Assembly: GCA_026261815.1 (NCBI GenBank) | Contig: JAMPIT010000174.1 | Span: forward strand, 14,322,001-14,386,000 | DNA: 64,000 bases | Origin: Monarcha castaneiventris obscurior | Taxonomy: Eukaryota > Chordata > Aves > Passeriformes > Monarchidae | Direction: 5' to 3' | In this document: positions 13,115 to 30,489 of the stretch, piece by piece | How the letters are laid out: every line of letters starts with the position of its first letter | How positions within the stretch are numbered: the first letter of the stretch is position 1 | Program-made: the position numbers and the translations under genes | Notes under the pieces: generated by a model | Told to the model about the DNA's origin: nothing | What the model saw: the letters and a program-made list of their open reading frames with translations, nothing else | Database searches by the model: none

Positions 13115-13292
13115 CATGGTCCAAAAAAAAAGGAAGAAATTCTTTCTTGTGAGGTTAGTGACACATGGGCACGGGTTGTTCAGAGGAGCTGTGGATGCCC
13201 CATCCCTGGAAGTGTTAAAGGCCAAGCTGGATGGGACTTAAAGCAACCTGGGATAGTGGAAGGTGTCCCTGCTCATGGCTGGGGGACTGGAA
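13115..13292 (+). mobile_element. CR1 LINE internal fragment lacking its 3' tail
   Basis: The fragment matches the same 3' region as the copy at 11.1 kb but on the opposite strand: 'ggaagaaattctttcttgtg', 'gtggatgccccatccctgga', 'agtgttaaaggccaagctgg', 'gtggaaggtgtccctgctca' and 'tggctgggggactggaa'. It stops before the usual 3' end, so the tail has been deleted or has diverged beyond recognition. Confidence 0.85.
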
Positions 13293-15520
13293 GTGCAGTC
13301 AGAGCTGTGGGCAGCCTGGGGACAGGTACTGGGGTTCCAGACTGAGCCCTGATCAATGGAGTGTGGTTAGTGCTGCACCCATGACAGGTACTTTGTTCTG
13401 TGCTCTGACTCAGGGGCTAAACGAGCTGGAGAAAGCAAAATGTAATCACACTGTTTAATTAAAAGATAATGGAAGCTTTCCAGCCACATCGTTACAGCCC
13501 ATGCAGAGACAAAAATCCCTGTTCTCCTAGAGGAATAAAATAAAATGCAGTCACACTGGGGATCAAGCTGATCTGAACTTCGTATTCCTCATCTGCTGTA
13601 TTCTTAATTCTCATTGCTTTTAATTGACTGCAGATTTTCTCTGGTTTCACAAATTCAGTTTTGAAGCAGATTCTTTGTATTCTTCACAGAACAGGCTTCG
13701 GGGTATATGAGCAGGGCTGGTGGGGGGCTTTGCCCTGCTGGTAAGTAATGATATTTTCTCTGCAGCAGGAGCCAGGGTCAAGTGAGATGCGAAGTATGGT
13801 GTTCACTGATGAGCAGGGAGTGGGAGGAAGCAGCATATTTCCAGCTATAAAGCAGGAGGACATTAAGAAGTTACAGGCAGCTTTGGCAACAGAGTTCAAT
13901 AACCCAGTGGGTAGAAAATGCATTGCAGATGCAGCAGCCTTGCTGGAAATCCAGAGTGGAAGAGGTGGAAAGGAACTGTGCAGGCAACAGGCAGCTGCCA
14001 GTGGTGATGGAGGGCAGCCATGAGGGCCAAAGCTGCTTGTCATGAATGTCACAACACTCAGTAGGGAGAAAATCGTCCTTCTCACAGGTAGTGCTGAACC
14101 CTCTGCCTAAAATGTTTGTCTGGGCACCAAACTGGCAGCAAAGAGAACGGGGCATGAGTCAAACTTTTGGGGACACGATGAAAGACCTCAAAACCCACAG
14201 AGATTTGGGCTCCCAGAGCAGGAGGGATCCCAGCATGAACTCTAGCCACTGGGCTGAAGTTCAGTTTTGGGATATAAGTAGGTTTTTAGGTCTTCTCCTA
14301 AATGACTTGCATGCAAAGTTAAAGGAAATCTGGGAACTGGAACCCAGGTTTTAGCTTCACATTTTACTGTTTTTTTCCTTTCTTTCTTCTTCTGTGGCAA
14401 TGTTTGCTGAAGTGCTAAGTTTTCTCTTTCTGTATTCGGAGGAAGAGCCAAGGACACTGCAGATTGATTTTCTGAGTTTTGCTCAGACTCCATAATACAA
14501 GTGGCAATTTAGTAGGATAAGCTCATTCCTTTTTTCACTTTTATGGATTTCATTAAGAAGCATGAACAGGCAAGAATTCCTCTAAGCAATCATATTACCA
14601 GCCTAATTTGCTAGACTTTCATTAAAGCAATTAAAGATAGAATGATGCAATGACCCAGTTCAGGACCCAATTAAGACTGAATCAATAAATCAGTAGGTTT
14701 AAATCACCACCATAAGGCCACAGATAATCAAAACAAGTTATGAGGCTGAAGCTGAACTGAATTACTGTATTACAGCACCATAGGAGAATTTAAAGAATTA
14801 AACACTTTGCAGTTGAGGTGCTCAGCTCATCTCACTACAACCAGCTTGGTGGCAATGGGCACAGCCTGGTACAGATCCCTCAGCTGCTCAGGACCATGGC
14901 CTGGGTGCAAGGCAGAACAGCCCTGTCAGGCCATCCATAGCTGTAGGTATCCCTGGACATGGTAACTTCCAGGAAAACGTGTCAGGGCCCCGTCCATCTG
15001 TTCAGCCACAATTGGAGCTAAATCATCTCATTGCTCTGTCACCACCTTCTTTGCACAGACCAGTGAAGCTCCCAGGTGCCCTGCTAACAAACCCTTCTTA
15101 ACCAGTGCTGTTGGCTCTTTCCTGAAGGTCTCTGAATTTCTTCCAGAGGAATTGCTGGTCAGTCGGTTCTTTCCATACATTTAATGGGAACCATTGGTAA
15201 ATTCAAGCACATGGTGCCCTCTGCATACGGCAAACACTTGGAGAGGGAAGAGGAGCTGGAAGTCCCTCAGTTCAAGGTGATTGTCAGTGGACCCCGCAGT
15301 GAACTTGCCGATGTTTGGTGGCAGCAAAGCTGCAGATTGTCTTCAAAATTCAGCCCTAGTCTGATCATAGATGAATTCCCTCTTTAGATATTGTGACCAA
15401 AAAGTAATTGAAATACATGGTAAAATCCTATCATTTGAGTACTGGCAAGGCACAGCAGTCTAGTGCCAAACCTTCAGTTTATGCCATGCTTCCCTCTTCT
15501 TTGGTCTGATAAGAGACACT

Positions 15521-15596
15521 GTAATAATATAATACTGTATAATATAATACAGATAATACAATACAATATAATATAGCATTGTATTACATATATTAC
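15521..15596. repeat. AT-rich imperfect (TAATA)n repeat
   Basis: A run of taatataatac-type units with slips (ataatataatac, aatacaatac, aatataatatag). It is low complexity, in intergenic DNA, with no sign of coding or a promoter. Confidence 0.85.
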
Positions 15597-18464
15597 AACT
15601 CCAAGTGTGTGTCCATCATGTACCTGTGTTCTATTTGTTGAGAACAGGAGTTTTTTTGTCAACTCCCATTGGAGGTCAGTATGGACTCACCATGACTATA
15701 ACTTCGGTTTTCCTTTGTAGTGGAACGGGGATCTGAGCCACTGAGGTGCTACACTGAGCTGCACTGGGTCAAAGACTGGGAGGGAAAGTTACATTTCAGA
15801 TGCTACTTCAAGAAAATGCAAACTTGAAGATGTGGTATGTGATTCTTTAATATGGTTGGTACCTGCCCAGCTGGACTGCAACAAAAAGAAGCATTAGTTT
15901 GAGATTTATTATGCACTTCTGGTCACTGTTAGACTGCAAGCTGAGGCACAGATGTGAACACAGCTCTTGCTTCTGCCCTAAAGAAAGAAAATGAAAAACA
16001 TACAAGAGTCTATATGGCGCCAAAGAAAGCACAAAGTTCGTGAGTTTGATGGGAACAACAAATTGCCTCTCAGCTCTATTATTATTAATTTCCCTAAACA
16101 AAACACTTTCATGAAGAAGGTAAATGAATCATTAATTGACCGTAACTTTATCAGAATATTGCAATTATAAAAAGAAAAACCCTGAAGACTAAAAAAGAAA
16201 AGAAACTTTTGAATTCAGGATAAGCAAACAAAGTTTGGAAGTCAGGAATTTATCCCAACGTAATCCAGAAAGCCCAAACGCCAAACAATCTGGAAATACT
16301 CAGTTGAACAGTTGCAGTGATCATCCAGATGGTCCTTCTTCCTCACTTGCACAGATATAAAAAGTGGTTATCACCACAATAATTCAGCATGGTTGAGAGG
16401 GCTCCCCAAACAGGGACACAGATGTGCCAGGCAGGGCACACACCCACAGTGATGTAGGTGGATGTTCTCCCTCAGGGATGTCCAGAGGTGGGAGGAAACA
16501 TAATATGGTGGGAACAGCACATCCTCTTATCCCTATGACATCTTACGGTGTCCTGGGATTGCTTTTGGGCAGGGCAGGCCCATGTTGTCTCCCCAAGGAA
16601 AGATTCCCAAAGGGATCCTCACAAGACCAATATGGTTTTGTGGATTTACAGACAAGCTGGGAAGGTTTGGCCTGAAGGAAGAGATTCAGTGTAGGCATAA
16701 ACACAGGGGTCAGGACTGTTTACTCTGCTCAAGTGCTGTATTTGAAAGCCCTGTGCAGAATGTCTCCTCCTCAGCATCACCTGCTCCTGAACCACAGGGG
16801 TCTATCCCTGCTCAGGTTGGATGGTCCTCAAAGCTGTGCACCTGCACCTTCTCTGCTTCAACAGACATCACTCATTCAAAACTCCTCTTGGCTGTGAAGG
16901 AAGAGCTGCCCACATCCCACTGGAGCCCTGGTTCTGCCAAGGGACAGTGCTGGAGAGCAGGAGTGAGAAATGGAGCTGGTGCAGCATGAAGAAAAGCTGA
17001 TGTGTGGCATAAGCCAGACCCTCAGTGCATTCCAGCACTCTGAAAGCCTTCAAAGTAAGGACAGACCCCTTCCCTCCAGTGCAAACATGGCTGTGGATTT
17101 TGGCAAGGTTGCAAGCAAAATATTTTCTACAGTTGCATCTTGGTCTTGTCCCTCTCTGGCTTCTCTGTACTGATGTTTTATCTCCCTTGTTGAAACAGCC
17201 AAGAATTTGTGGCTAAGCACATAGCAGTGAAGAAAATGTACAAAGATCAAGTAAATACTGGCATGACATCATCATGGCATGTCATGCATCAGGATTTCAG
17301 TGGTCCTGGGGTGATCTTCTGCCCAGACTCACTGGGAGCTTGGAAGAGCCTGGTGCACTCTGAGTGACCGCTGAACGTACGGAGGAGCCCATGACTTTAA
17401 AACCAAAACATGAGGAAGTTTTCCTGGTTTAGATTTTAGTTCCATGGTGAAATGTGGGATAGACCTTCACCTACTCTGCAGAATTTGAGCTAAATCCAGC
17501 TACCTTACACACAGGTGGGAGCGAGGTCCTTAGTTTGAAAGGAATGTCAGAGTTCAGGCTTATGTCATATGGGAAGACTGTACAGTCTTTCCACAGGATC
17601 TGCTGCTCCTCCTGACACTGCAATCACGTGTTTGTGCCTCAGTGTCACACACCACCTCCAACAAACTTCCAGACAGCATTTTTGTACATGGATGTACTTC
17701 TCCAAAGACATACCTTGCCATGGATGTGCTTTCTCCAGAGCACAAATCAGAGGTTATCTCACCTGCCCTGGTACAACTCACCACCAAATCCTAATTCTGA
17801 GGACACAGTTGCACACCACAGCTTTCAAATACTCACCGTGTTGGTTCTGGCGGTTGTTTCTTCAGCCACAAAATAAAAGCTTTGTAAGTAAGTTGCCTTT
17901 CTCTTTATATTGGTATGAGCTGGCTATTGGCACTGCTGTTTGGTTCAGCTCTGTTACTGAGCCAGGTGTCTAAAACCACCTGGCTTTGACCTCAAGCACA
18001 GACCCACCTGCCTGCTGGGCAGGTTGGTTTTGCCACTTATTTTAAGGGGGGAGGAATTCTTGTCTGCCAGTGAGTGAAAACCAGAAAATAAGAAGTAACA
18101 GTAGAGAAAATTAAGAGGAAAATATAGAAAAGCAAGTCCTAACACACCCCAGGAACATGGTCTGAAGAAAATTAAGCCAATGATAGAGCACACACAACAG
18201 CCTTTGGATAGCATGGCTGACTGCAAAGGGACTCAGAAATTCTCGCTAATGAAAATCCTGTCTCCTTTGATGATTCCCACCACAGGGTGTGTAAGTCACC
18301 AGGACCAACTCAGAAGTGTAGGAGTCTCCAACAAGTACATGTCTCTTTCCCAGCCCTGCACAGATATTCTGAGCGCCTAGGAGTCAGTCATGTCTCCATA
18401 TGTTGACACTGAACACCATTTCCATTGCCATCTTTAGGAAACATCTGAAGGACAAATCATCCTT

Positions 18465-18470
18465 TTTATT
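18465..18470 (-). terminator. CAMK1D: Distal AATAAA, candidate CAMK1D poly(A) signal
   Basis: Perfect AATAAA on the minus strand (gaaatgaataaaaaggatg), 7.7 kb from the stop, followed about 35-60 nt downstream by GT-containing sequence (ggtgttcagtgtc). It could serve as the transcript end together with the hexamer at 18664. Confidence 0.3.
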
Positions 18471-18663
18471 CATTTCCCTATGGAGTGAACTGGGGATAAA
18501 GAAAATCTCATTATTCTCCCTTGGGACAAAACGGAACATCATTGCATAAAACACAACAGGGCAATGGAGCAGCCGCAGAAGTTATTCACTCCCTTTCTTG
18601 CACGTGGGTGGAGACTCATGCACTCAAAATCATCAGACTTCACATCAGGCTGATTTAATTGGA

Positions 18664-18669
18664 TTTATT
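18664..18669 (-). terminator. CAMK1D: AATAAA, candidate CAMK1D poly(A) signal
   Basis: Perfect AATAAA on the minus strand (cctccaataaatccaatt), about 7.5 kb after the stop. A GT-rich stretch follows 15-45 nt downstream (ctgatgtgaagtctgatgat). It sits at the end of an AT-rich, conserved-looking block (18600-18960), which is common at the 3' end of long UTRs. Confidence 0.35.
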
Positions 18670-21600
18670 GGAGGAAAACAATTAGTCATCCCTTTAAATT
18701 GTCATTATGATAGAAATCTCGATATGTATACATGATTGTCAAGGCAGAGAACCACTTGCGATGTAGCCCCATTAACAATTTGCAGAACCGCAAACTCATT
18801 ACGCAGATAAAACTTTTGCGATGCCTTAATACATGCATGGAGTAAATACACATTCTCCCTTCTTTTTGGACATGGATGCTGTTATGAACTTGTATCAATC
18901 ACAAGACCTGCAATATTAGGCACACTGACATTCCTTGATTAAGATTTAAGCCTTTGTAGAAAACATGCTTGCATTTCCATTAGAAGTCAACCGAGGGATG
19001 TTCTGCAGTTGGGGATGTTTGGGGAGTCACTATTCTGGGCAGATCAGGCTTTTTTTTCCCACTGTTTGCTGACTCAAGTAAAATATCTATTGAAAAGAAG
19101 GTCCAAATGGACCAAAATGTTGTTTCTCAGCTAGAGGTCAATGTACAGCAGGTCACTGATGTTGCATTGACCAGAAACATGAGTCGCACTGACTGAGCTG
19201 CAACCTTCCACACTCTTCACTTTGGGGGTCATGCTTGATCTAGTAAGACTCAGCATGTGTGATGCCATGCTGGGCTCAGGGGATGCAAGATGAGAGATGG
19301 AAAAGCTCAGAGCTGCTCGGAGCAACCCCCTAGGAGCTCCCACCCACCAGCAGCACACATCCAACTCCTCATGGAGCCTTGCACCAGGTGCTGCCTCAGC
19401 AATCTGAACTCAGGCTTTAAAATTTACAACTGTAATTAATGATTTCTTGTGCTGCCATACAGTGATTCAGCAATGGCACAGCTCTGGCTGAGCACCAGCC
19501 TTGAAGGTGGGCTCAAGACTTCTTGGTGGCTTTGGCCATTCTGGAGCGTAATTTCCAAGGACTATGCCATCAGCATGGTGCTTGCTCTCCAGCCCTGCTG
19601 CTTGCTGTGCCCTTGCCAGGAACAGAGAGCAATTTCCCAGTCCTTTCAGGTGACTCTGCTTTGAATGTTGGGAACTCCAGCATCTTCCACACAGCAGCCA
19701 CTCAGGAGCTGGGATCAAAGCCCTGCTGATGCCCACAAGAGGTTTGGGCTGGAGCTAAGACAAGTACCATGGAGCCAGTCCTGTACCCTGCCTTGGAAAG
19801 ACCTGCACAGATGAAAATGGGTCAATGACTAAGGGAAGAGAAGGCAAGGGCATGGTTTCCACGTGGAAGAAGGAAAAGTACCACGCCAAACTCTTCCATG
19901 GATAAATGGTATTACTTGGAGGTTCAAGGATTAAATGGTAGTATTTAGATGGTGATGCTTTGGAAAAGATGGGATAGTTTAGCTCAGGTCTCTGTGCTAT
20001 TTTGTGCAGGCAAAGAATCACAGCATCTTGGTCCCCAAAATGCAGTTCATTCTTCAAGAGGTGAGAAAGAACTATTGTGTAGGAAGAATGCTACGAATTG
20101 AGTGAACCAATCTGAATTTTCACCGAGAAAAACAAACCAAAAGAAAAGAAGAAAAAACGAAGAGACACACCAACATGTTTCTTGGTAGCTCTGAGCGTTA
20201 GTGACCCAGGGAAGGAATTTTTGATGCAGATCAAATTTATAAGTGTTGTATTAAAAAAGAGATTCTCACCTCCCCGGCTTCCTGTTTCTACACCTGTGTA
20301 TGTGACTGCTGCATAATTTTAAGCTGCTCTGGATGGTGACTCTTCCTGTACATGCTGCAGAGCATTCAACAGAAAGACAAAATACATTACCAGGCTTTGC
20401 AGCATCTTGTTTACAAAACATCAGCTTTTGCATTTACTTAAACTTAATGGATTCGAGTTACAGATACATTGAGTCCTTTAAAAGCACTACATAGAAGGAA
20501 TTCCCTCAGAGAGAAGGTTGGGTTGAATGTGCATAAAGAAAAGGCTCGGGAAATACAGAAACAGTGAACAGCAGTTTAATACATGCAGTGCAGTATCATG
20601 CATTTATTGGACAGTTGATGTCATCACTAGTTCAGCAGTGTTTTTTCACAACGCTTGCCAATGCACATGCCCTGATTCCACTCTGGAGTATGGAAAAACT
20701 GTTAAGAGCCATTTGACTGACCTTAGCATTTATGAAGAGGAGGAAAAAAAAAAAAAGCTACCTGGACAGATAAGTGGTATTTGTGGTGGGGAAGGGGGTC
20801 TTGAAAACCAGAGTCTGGGCTAAAGAGCCTCTGCCCTCCACTACAAACACTATTTTCACAGCTTTGACCCAACCATGCAAAATCAGACCAAAAAACCTGG
20901 ACCAACTCCTGATCTCCCAGCGGAGGGATCTGTGATCCCTGGGGTCACAACGTGCATGTGCACACACAAACACACACGTGTGTCACAGGGACCAGAGCAC
21001 CCCGCAGACAGGGTAGGAAGGCAGGACCTGGCTGCAGGGATGTGAGGGAAAACAAAAGGGATTCAGTAAAACTCGCTGCTGGGCATGAAATATGGGATGA
21101 CTGGTTTACCAGGGGAAACTCTTGTCCATGCAGCGTTTGTGAGCAGGTTGCTGTTCCCTCACTCAGCCACTGCTGACCATGATTTGCCAACTAATCCTCC
21201 ACTCTTGGTCTTGATGCTGTTTTCCTTGGATACCATAGTGTGTGTTTCTGGTTTTTGCTTGAATGAGTGTTTGAGTTTCTAGTGCAAACAAGGACGAAAA
21301 GGAAGGCAAAACTCCCTTCTCATGACTAATTTCTGGGATGCATTCAGGGCCCAGTTCAGACAGGTAAGTATGCATGGGAGCGAGAACGTGAGTAATCGTA
21401 TCAAATGAGAATTTCCATATGCTGAATAGAAGCTACATTGGGGCTCAGCCTAGAAACTGTTATTTTGCCAGTAGATTAATCCCCTGATTCTTTGGAAAGA
21501 GCAAAAGGAACAGGCTACAGCCTGCATGATCTTGCTGGCAAAGTCAATCTGGTGTTTTTATCTGGTGCTCATTCAGTGCTGCTCAGGGCTGGAGCTGTTA

Positions 21601-24600
21601 TCACAGGAGAAAGTAATAGCACAGGTTTCCCTAGAGCTGATCTAGTTAATGCCAAGTTCACCTCAAAGGGCAATATCCTCTCTGCTTGCCAATGGCTGAA
21701 AGCTAGCTGGCTTTCTCTGGCAGTTTGCTTCCCTAAAAATAGGAAGGGGACAGCCTTGGGGCCAGCTGCTACTGCATTTCATGGGTACCCTGGAGGCCCA
21801 TGCTCTGGTTTGCAGAGGGTTTGGGGAGAAAAGCCTGAAATCAGGGGTTATGCTGGCTCTGGGACAGAAAAAACCTTAGGACAAGACCTGAATTTCCTCA
21901 GAACTAGGCAGGGACCCAAAAGAACCGGTAATAAAAAAAATACTGTCAATAGCCTTGGAGGTATGCAGGACACACACACAGCAGAAACCCCTATCCAATG
22001 CTTACAGCAGAACTACATGGAGATGTCTACCAGTGGGCTCACACCCCTTTTTGTGGTTTGATTCATGTCAGGAATGCACCTCTATCATTGCTTGGTTTTA
22101 TTTCGGCACCACAACCATAACAGACACACAAGGCATAGGTAAAATCCTACCTTTTTTTTTTACCCGCTACTCTAATGGCACCTGTACAACAGCAACCAGG
22201 ACAGAAGAGACAGCAGCAGCAGCAGAGTGACACAATCTCAGGAAAGCAACACTGCCAGGTTTTCCCCACACTCCTACTTCCCCACTAGCCGTGCCGCAGG
22301 GCCAATATCCATTTCGTGCTGCAGGAGGGGTGATCCAGCAGAGAGTTAGGATGCACTGGGAATGAAGTCACATGCAAAATCATCAGCAGAAGCCCCTGCC
22401 ACTGCAATACTGACTTTCAGCTCACAGAGTTCACGGGCAGCCTGTCCTCACAATTTCTTCTGCAGGCTTAGGGGCCAGCTGGAGCTTTTCTGGATTTTTT
22501 TTTGTTTTGTTTCCCCAGCAAGAGCACTGCTGTTGGCATCAGAGATGGCCTCTGTGACTCTGGAGGTAAAAATCAACAATCAAAGCTGCAAGCAAAGAAA
22601 AAGAAGGGGAAGGAGCTGAGGAAAACAAGTTACAAAGGAAAAACACATCGGTACCAGTAAAGTAAAGCAGAAAAGGGCAACAAACAGAGTCCAGGCTGAA
22701 GTCCTCATGCAAGCAGCAAAATCACAGATTGTTTAGTAGGACAGTTCATTGGAAAAGAGCCCAGAGTAATTTTTCTACCCAGTCCTTCATGGCAAGGCCA
22801 GCTGGGGATTTGTTTTGATGCTCTCTCCCCATGCCCATGTTATTTACTCCACCTTTGTATTCTCCTGTGAGAGTGGCTGAGCAGAGGTGAGCTGGGGCAG
22901 GGGAAGCACATCCAAAAGCACTGGAGCATCCCTGGCAAGCAAGGCTGGAGTGTTTGCCCTATCAGGCTGTGCTGCCAAGGGGCAAATGTCTCCAGATCCC
23001 TTCCCATAAATCTGGCCTGGGTGCTGCCAAGTCACCCCTGTTAACAGATTTACCCAGATTTAAACTGAGAAGTTTTAACCAAGTGATACTTCAGGAGAGA
23101 TCTCTAAGCATTTGGTGAACCTCGGTCAGGTCCCCAGCTGTGTTTGACTGATACAAAAGAAGAGCTCCCCACCACCAAAACTGTAGCAGAAAGAAACAAT
23201 TTTGCTCTTAAGTGCTTCTGCTTCTTATCTTAAGATCCCAGAAGTTGATAGCAAGCCAAAGAGAATGATGACAAATTACACAACTAAGGCAGAATATTAC
23301 TTGCAGAAACAAAATCAAATCACACTAATTCCAACAATGGAAGGAAAGAATACTCCTCCCAACAAAAAAAAAAAAAAACCACAGAAAGCATCCAGCAATG
23401 AGGGACAGCCAATGCATGGGAGATCCCCAGCTGCAGGACAGCATGTCTCCCTTTGCTCCTGTCACTGCTCTTTGTTTTGGAGATGGAAATCCATTTGCTT
23501 TTCTTTTTTCTGCAAGATTCATTTGGATGCTGTATTCTAAGCACTGGCCACAGCAACTGCTGAGATCAAGTTCAAACCAGACCTCAGGTTTCAGAAGAGG
23601 AGGTGCAAAGGGAACACTTGAGCCCTAACCTTTAAAACTGCTCTACAAAGACAAAATTATTCCCTAACCAAATCCTGCTTTTGGTTGCATGTATGTAAAT
23701 GTGGGGAACTCCACTGATGCCAAACTGGGAGACTGTCTATTTACAACCTGCAACTGGAGCAGAACAGGGCTAGCTGGGCTTATGAAATCATGGGGCTCCA
23801 AAATACCTTGAACTTCTTGGGGTTGGAGTCTCTCAAAACTAAAACTTCCTTACTCAGGCTGGTAAAATAAAGTGGCCTTAGACTGAGTTTAAATTGTGTT
23901 ATACTCGTGTTTTGATGCTTTTGCAGCAGACATAAAGAGCTCAGATGTAAATGCTGATAAAAAGTATATAGTGGCAGTGGCAAGGGGATGGGGATAGGAG
24001 TGTGACTTGCAGCAAGATCCCCTGCCCTTCAGTCTGCCCAAATCTTGGTCAGAAGTCTTCACTGCGGAAATTATGTGGAGTTTTGCTATAAGCCCCCAGC
24101 AGTTCAGTATCTGCAATCTTTCCTAAAATGAGAAATTGAAGTTAAAGCCTTTTCAGTGTGAGCATCCATGCCAGCTGCAGCACCACGGGGTGCACCAGCA
24201 TTCCCAAGGGGTCACTCAGACGTGCCACAGCCCTCTGAACACACGGAGCAGCTTGACACAGAGGAAATTACGGGTGCAACAGCTCTAAGTGCCACTGAAG
24301 GAGTGGCTATTTCAGAGTCAGTGCTCACTGCCACCTGCTTTTCCAGGCTTTTTTCCCCAGCTTTCTTTTTAGTACGATGGATGAAATCCTGACTCTGCTG
24401 ACTGAAGCCTACCAACTAAAGCTGGAGAAGGACATAGAAGGCTCAATGAAAAATATATATCTTATGGCTTTTCCCAGCACAGGCACTATTGCCTGATACA
24501 TTCAGCTCTGTCCGTGACTGGCTTTCACAATTTCTTGTGCAGAATAAATGAGGCAAGTATGGCAACAGAGCACGCTGCAGGGAATTGTGCCTCTGGCAGG

Positions 24601-25904
24601 GATGGACCTGCCTGGGATGTGAGGGGCTCAGAGTGCCCAGTGAAGGGTATCTGCCTCTGCCACCTGCCTCCCTTCTCACCTCCTTGAAGCAAAATCACAG
24701 ATGGGAATTTCACTGAGGTAACCTGGAGGGAGCCCTTTAGCAAACCTGGGCAAATTTGCTCTCGTCTCTGTTTCAAGCAGCCTTAATGCACAGCAGCACA
24801 ACAGTCATGGTGGCTGTTCCTGTACGATGCACCAGCACAAAGAGCCTGGGAAGTGCATGCATTCAGCAATTAAAAAATGGGTTAACTGGCTTGCTTTGGT
24901 ATATGAGCTTCTGGGGAGGAGGCAGAGCCAGTGCCACCACTGCCTCCACTGCCTGTGCCTTTCAGCGAGGTCCTGCTTTGCCAGCTCAGTGCTCCTTGTC
25001 AACCCTCAGCCTGAGCATGATGGAGCTGCACTACACCAGATCCTGCCAGTGCTTTACAGAGGGGTTCACACCTCTCCTCTCCCCACGTTTGGCCACTCTG
25101 GGAGGTGCTGAGCACCAGCAATGCCAGGCAAAGCCCTGAGGAGTTGTGGGTGCTCAGCACCTCTGTCATGAAGCCCTTGGGCTGGATGCACACCATGCCA
25201 GAGGCCACACTGTGTGGAGGCTGGTGAATTAAATGTCTTGCTTGAGGGCAGCACAGCAAGTCAGTGGCAGAGGACGATGATTCCCAGCCCCGTATCTTCC
25301 TTTTCTTTCCTTCTGCTCACAACACACAGCGACTCGAAGGAGATGGGAGCTGCAGGATGAGACCACGCTCTGTCATTTCCCTTGCCCAGCTCTGGTCAGC
25401 TCCTGCCTGATACCGTGTACCTGCCTCTCCTCTGAAACAAGGGTGCTAATCCCCAGCACCATGGGAATGAGGCCAAGGATGAGCTGACTCCCAACCGGTG
25501 GCAATTTAATTCTCCATGGCTTTCAAGGAGGAGGATGGGGGGGAAAGCAGTAGTTGCTTAATGTGAGCAGTAACAGCTCTGCTAAAGCCAGACAGACTTG
25601 CAGTCCAATTTGAGGAGCAAGAAATAGCATGCCATTGAAATCCTCCCATGTTGCAAAGTTAATGCCAATTCCTATCTACAGAAATAGCCTATCCCTCAGC
25701 AAACTGGAAGAGGGACATTACTTGAAGTAATTTTTAAAAGAAAAAAAAATAATGCTCAAGAAAAGTATTTCTATTTAAATAATCCAGTTGAGATGTTTGT
25801 AGTTAATGGAAAAAAATACAACACATACTGTTACCTACGTTGAGAAAAGAGTAAATCACGGGGGGAAAGAATGAGTGTTCATTAGTTAGAACATTGCTAG
25901 ACTC

Positions 25905-25953
25905 ACATACATATATATATTTTTATATATATATATATATGTATATATATGTA
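25905..25953. repeat. (TA)n dinucleotide run with palindromic character
   Basis: A run of catatatata / tatatatgta units broken by one TTTT. It lies about 200 nt downstream of the CAMK1D stop, so if transcribed it would be in the 3' UTR. Being self-complementary, it would fold back on itself in RNA. Confidence 0.85.
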
Positions 25954-26147
25954 CAGCACCAGAGACTGTTAGATTCCGTTCCTCCTGGAGTCATTGCAGT
26001 TTGTGATAAATGAAACATTTCAGAATTGCAGTATAAAATATGGCCATAAAAAATCTTCTTTCTTCTAGTCCTCGGCCGAGCAGGGTGGGACGGCGCCGAG
26101 GCCGCCCGCCAGCCCCGCTGCCCGCCCGCTCCTCGCCGCCCCGGCGC

Positions 26148-30489
<4,342 letters not shown>

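Larger units (their letters stand above)
5940..18460. other. Intergenic region between convergent CCDC3 and CAMK1D
   Basis: I see no exon-like sequence here. It carries a GAGAA pentamer array, three CR1 fragments (about 7.8-8.7, 11.1-11.7 and 13.1-13.3 kb) and an AT-rich imperfect repeat at 15.5 kb. The remaining unique sequence, including 8.7-11.1, 11.7-13.1, 13.3-15.5 and 15.6-18.4 kb, has only short chance open frames. The right-hand boundary is uncertain because the CAMK1D transcript end is not known. Confidence 0.6.
18465..26147 (-). other. CAMK1D: Possible long CAMK1D 3' UTR / downstream region
   Basis: The stretch follows the CAMK1D stop codon on the minus strand and contains no recognisable exon. 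It begins with a very GC-rich block (26070-26147), then becomes A+T-rich with a TA dinucleotide run at 25.9 kb. AATAAA hexamers on the gene strand occur at 22097-22102, 20603-20608, 18664-18669 and 18465-18470. Human CAMK1D mRNA is known to have a multi-kilobase 3' UTR, so an extension to about 18.5 kb is plausible but not shown. A 189-codon + strand open frame at 21492-22061 lies within it and resembles no family I recognise. Confidence 0.4.
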
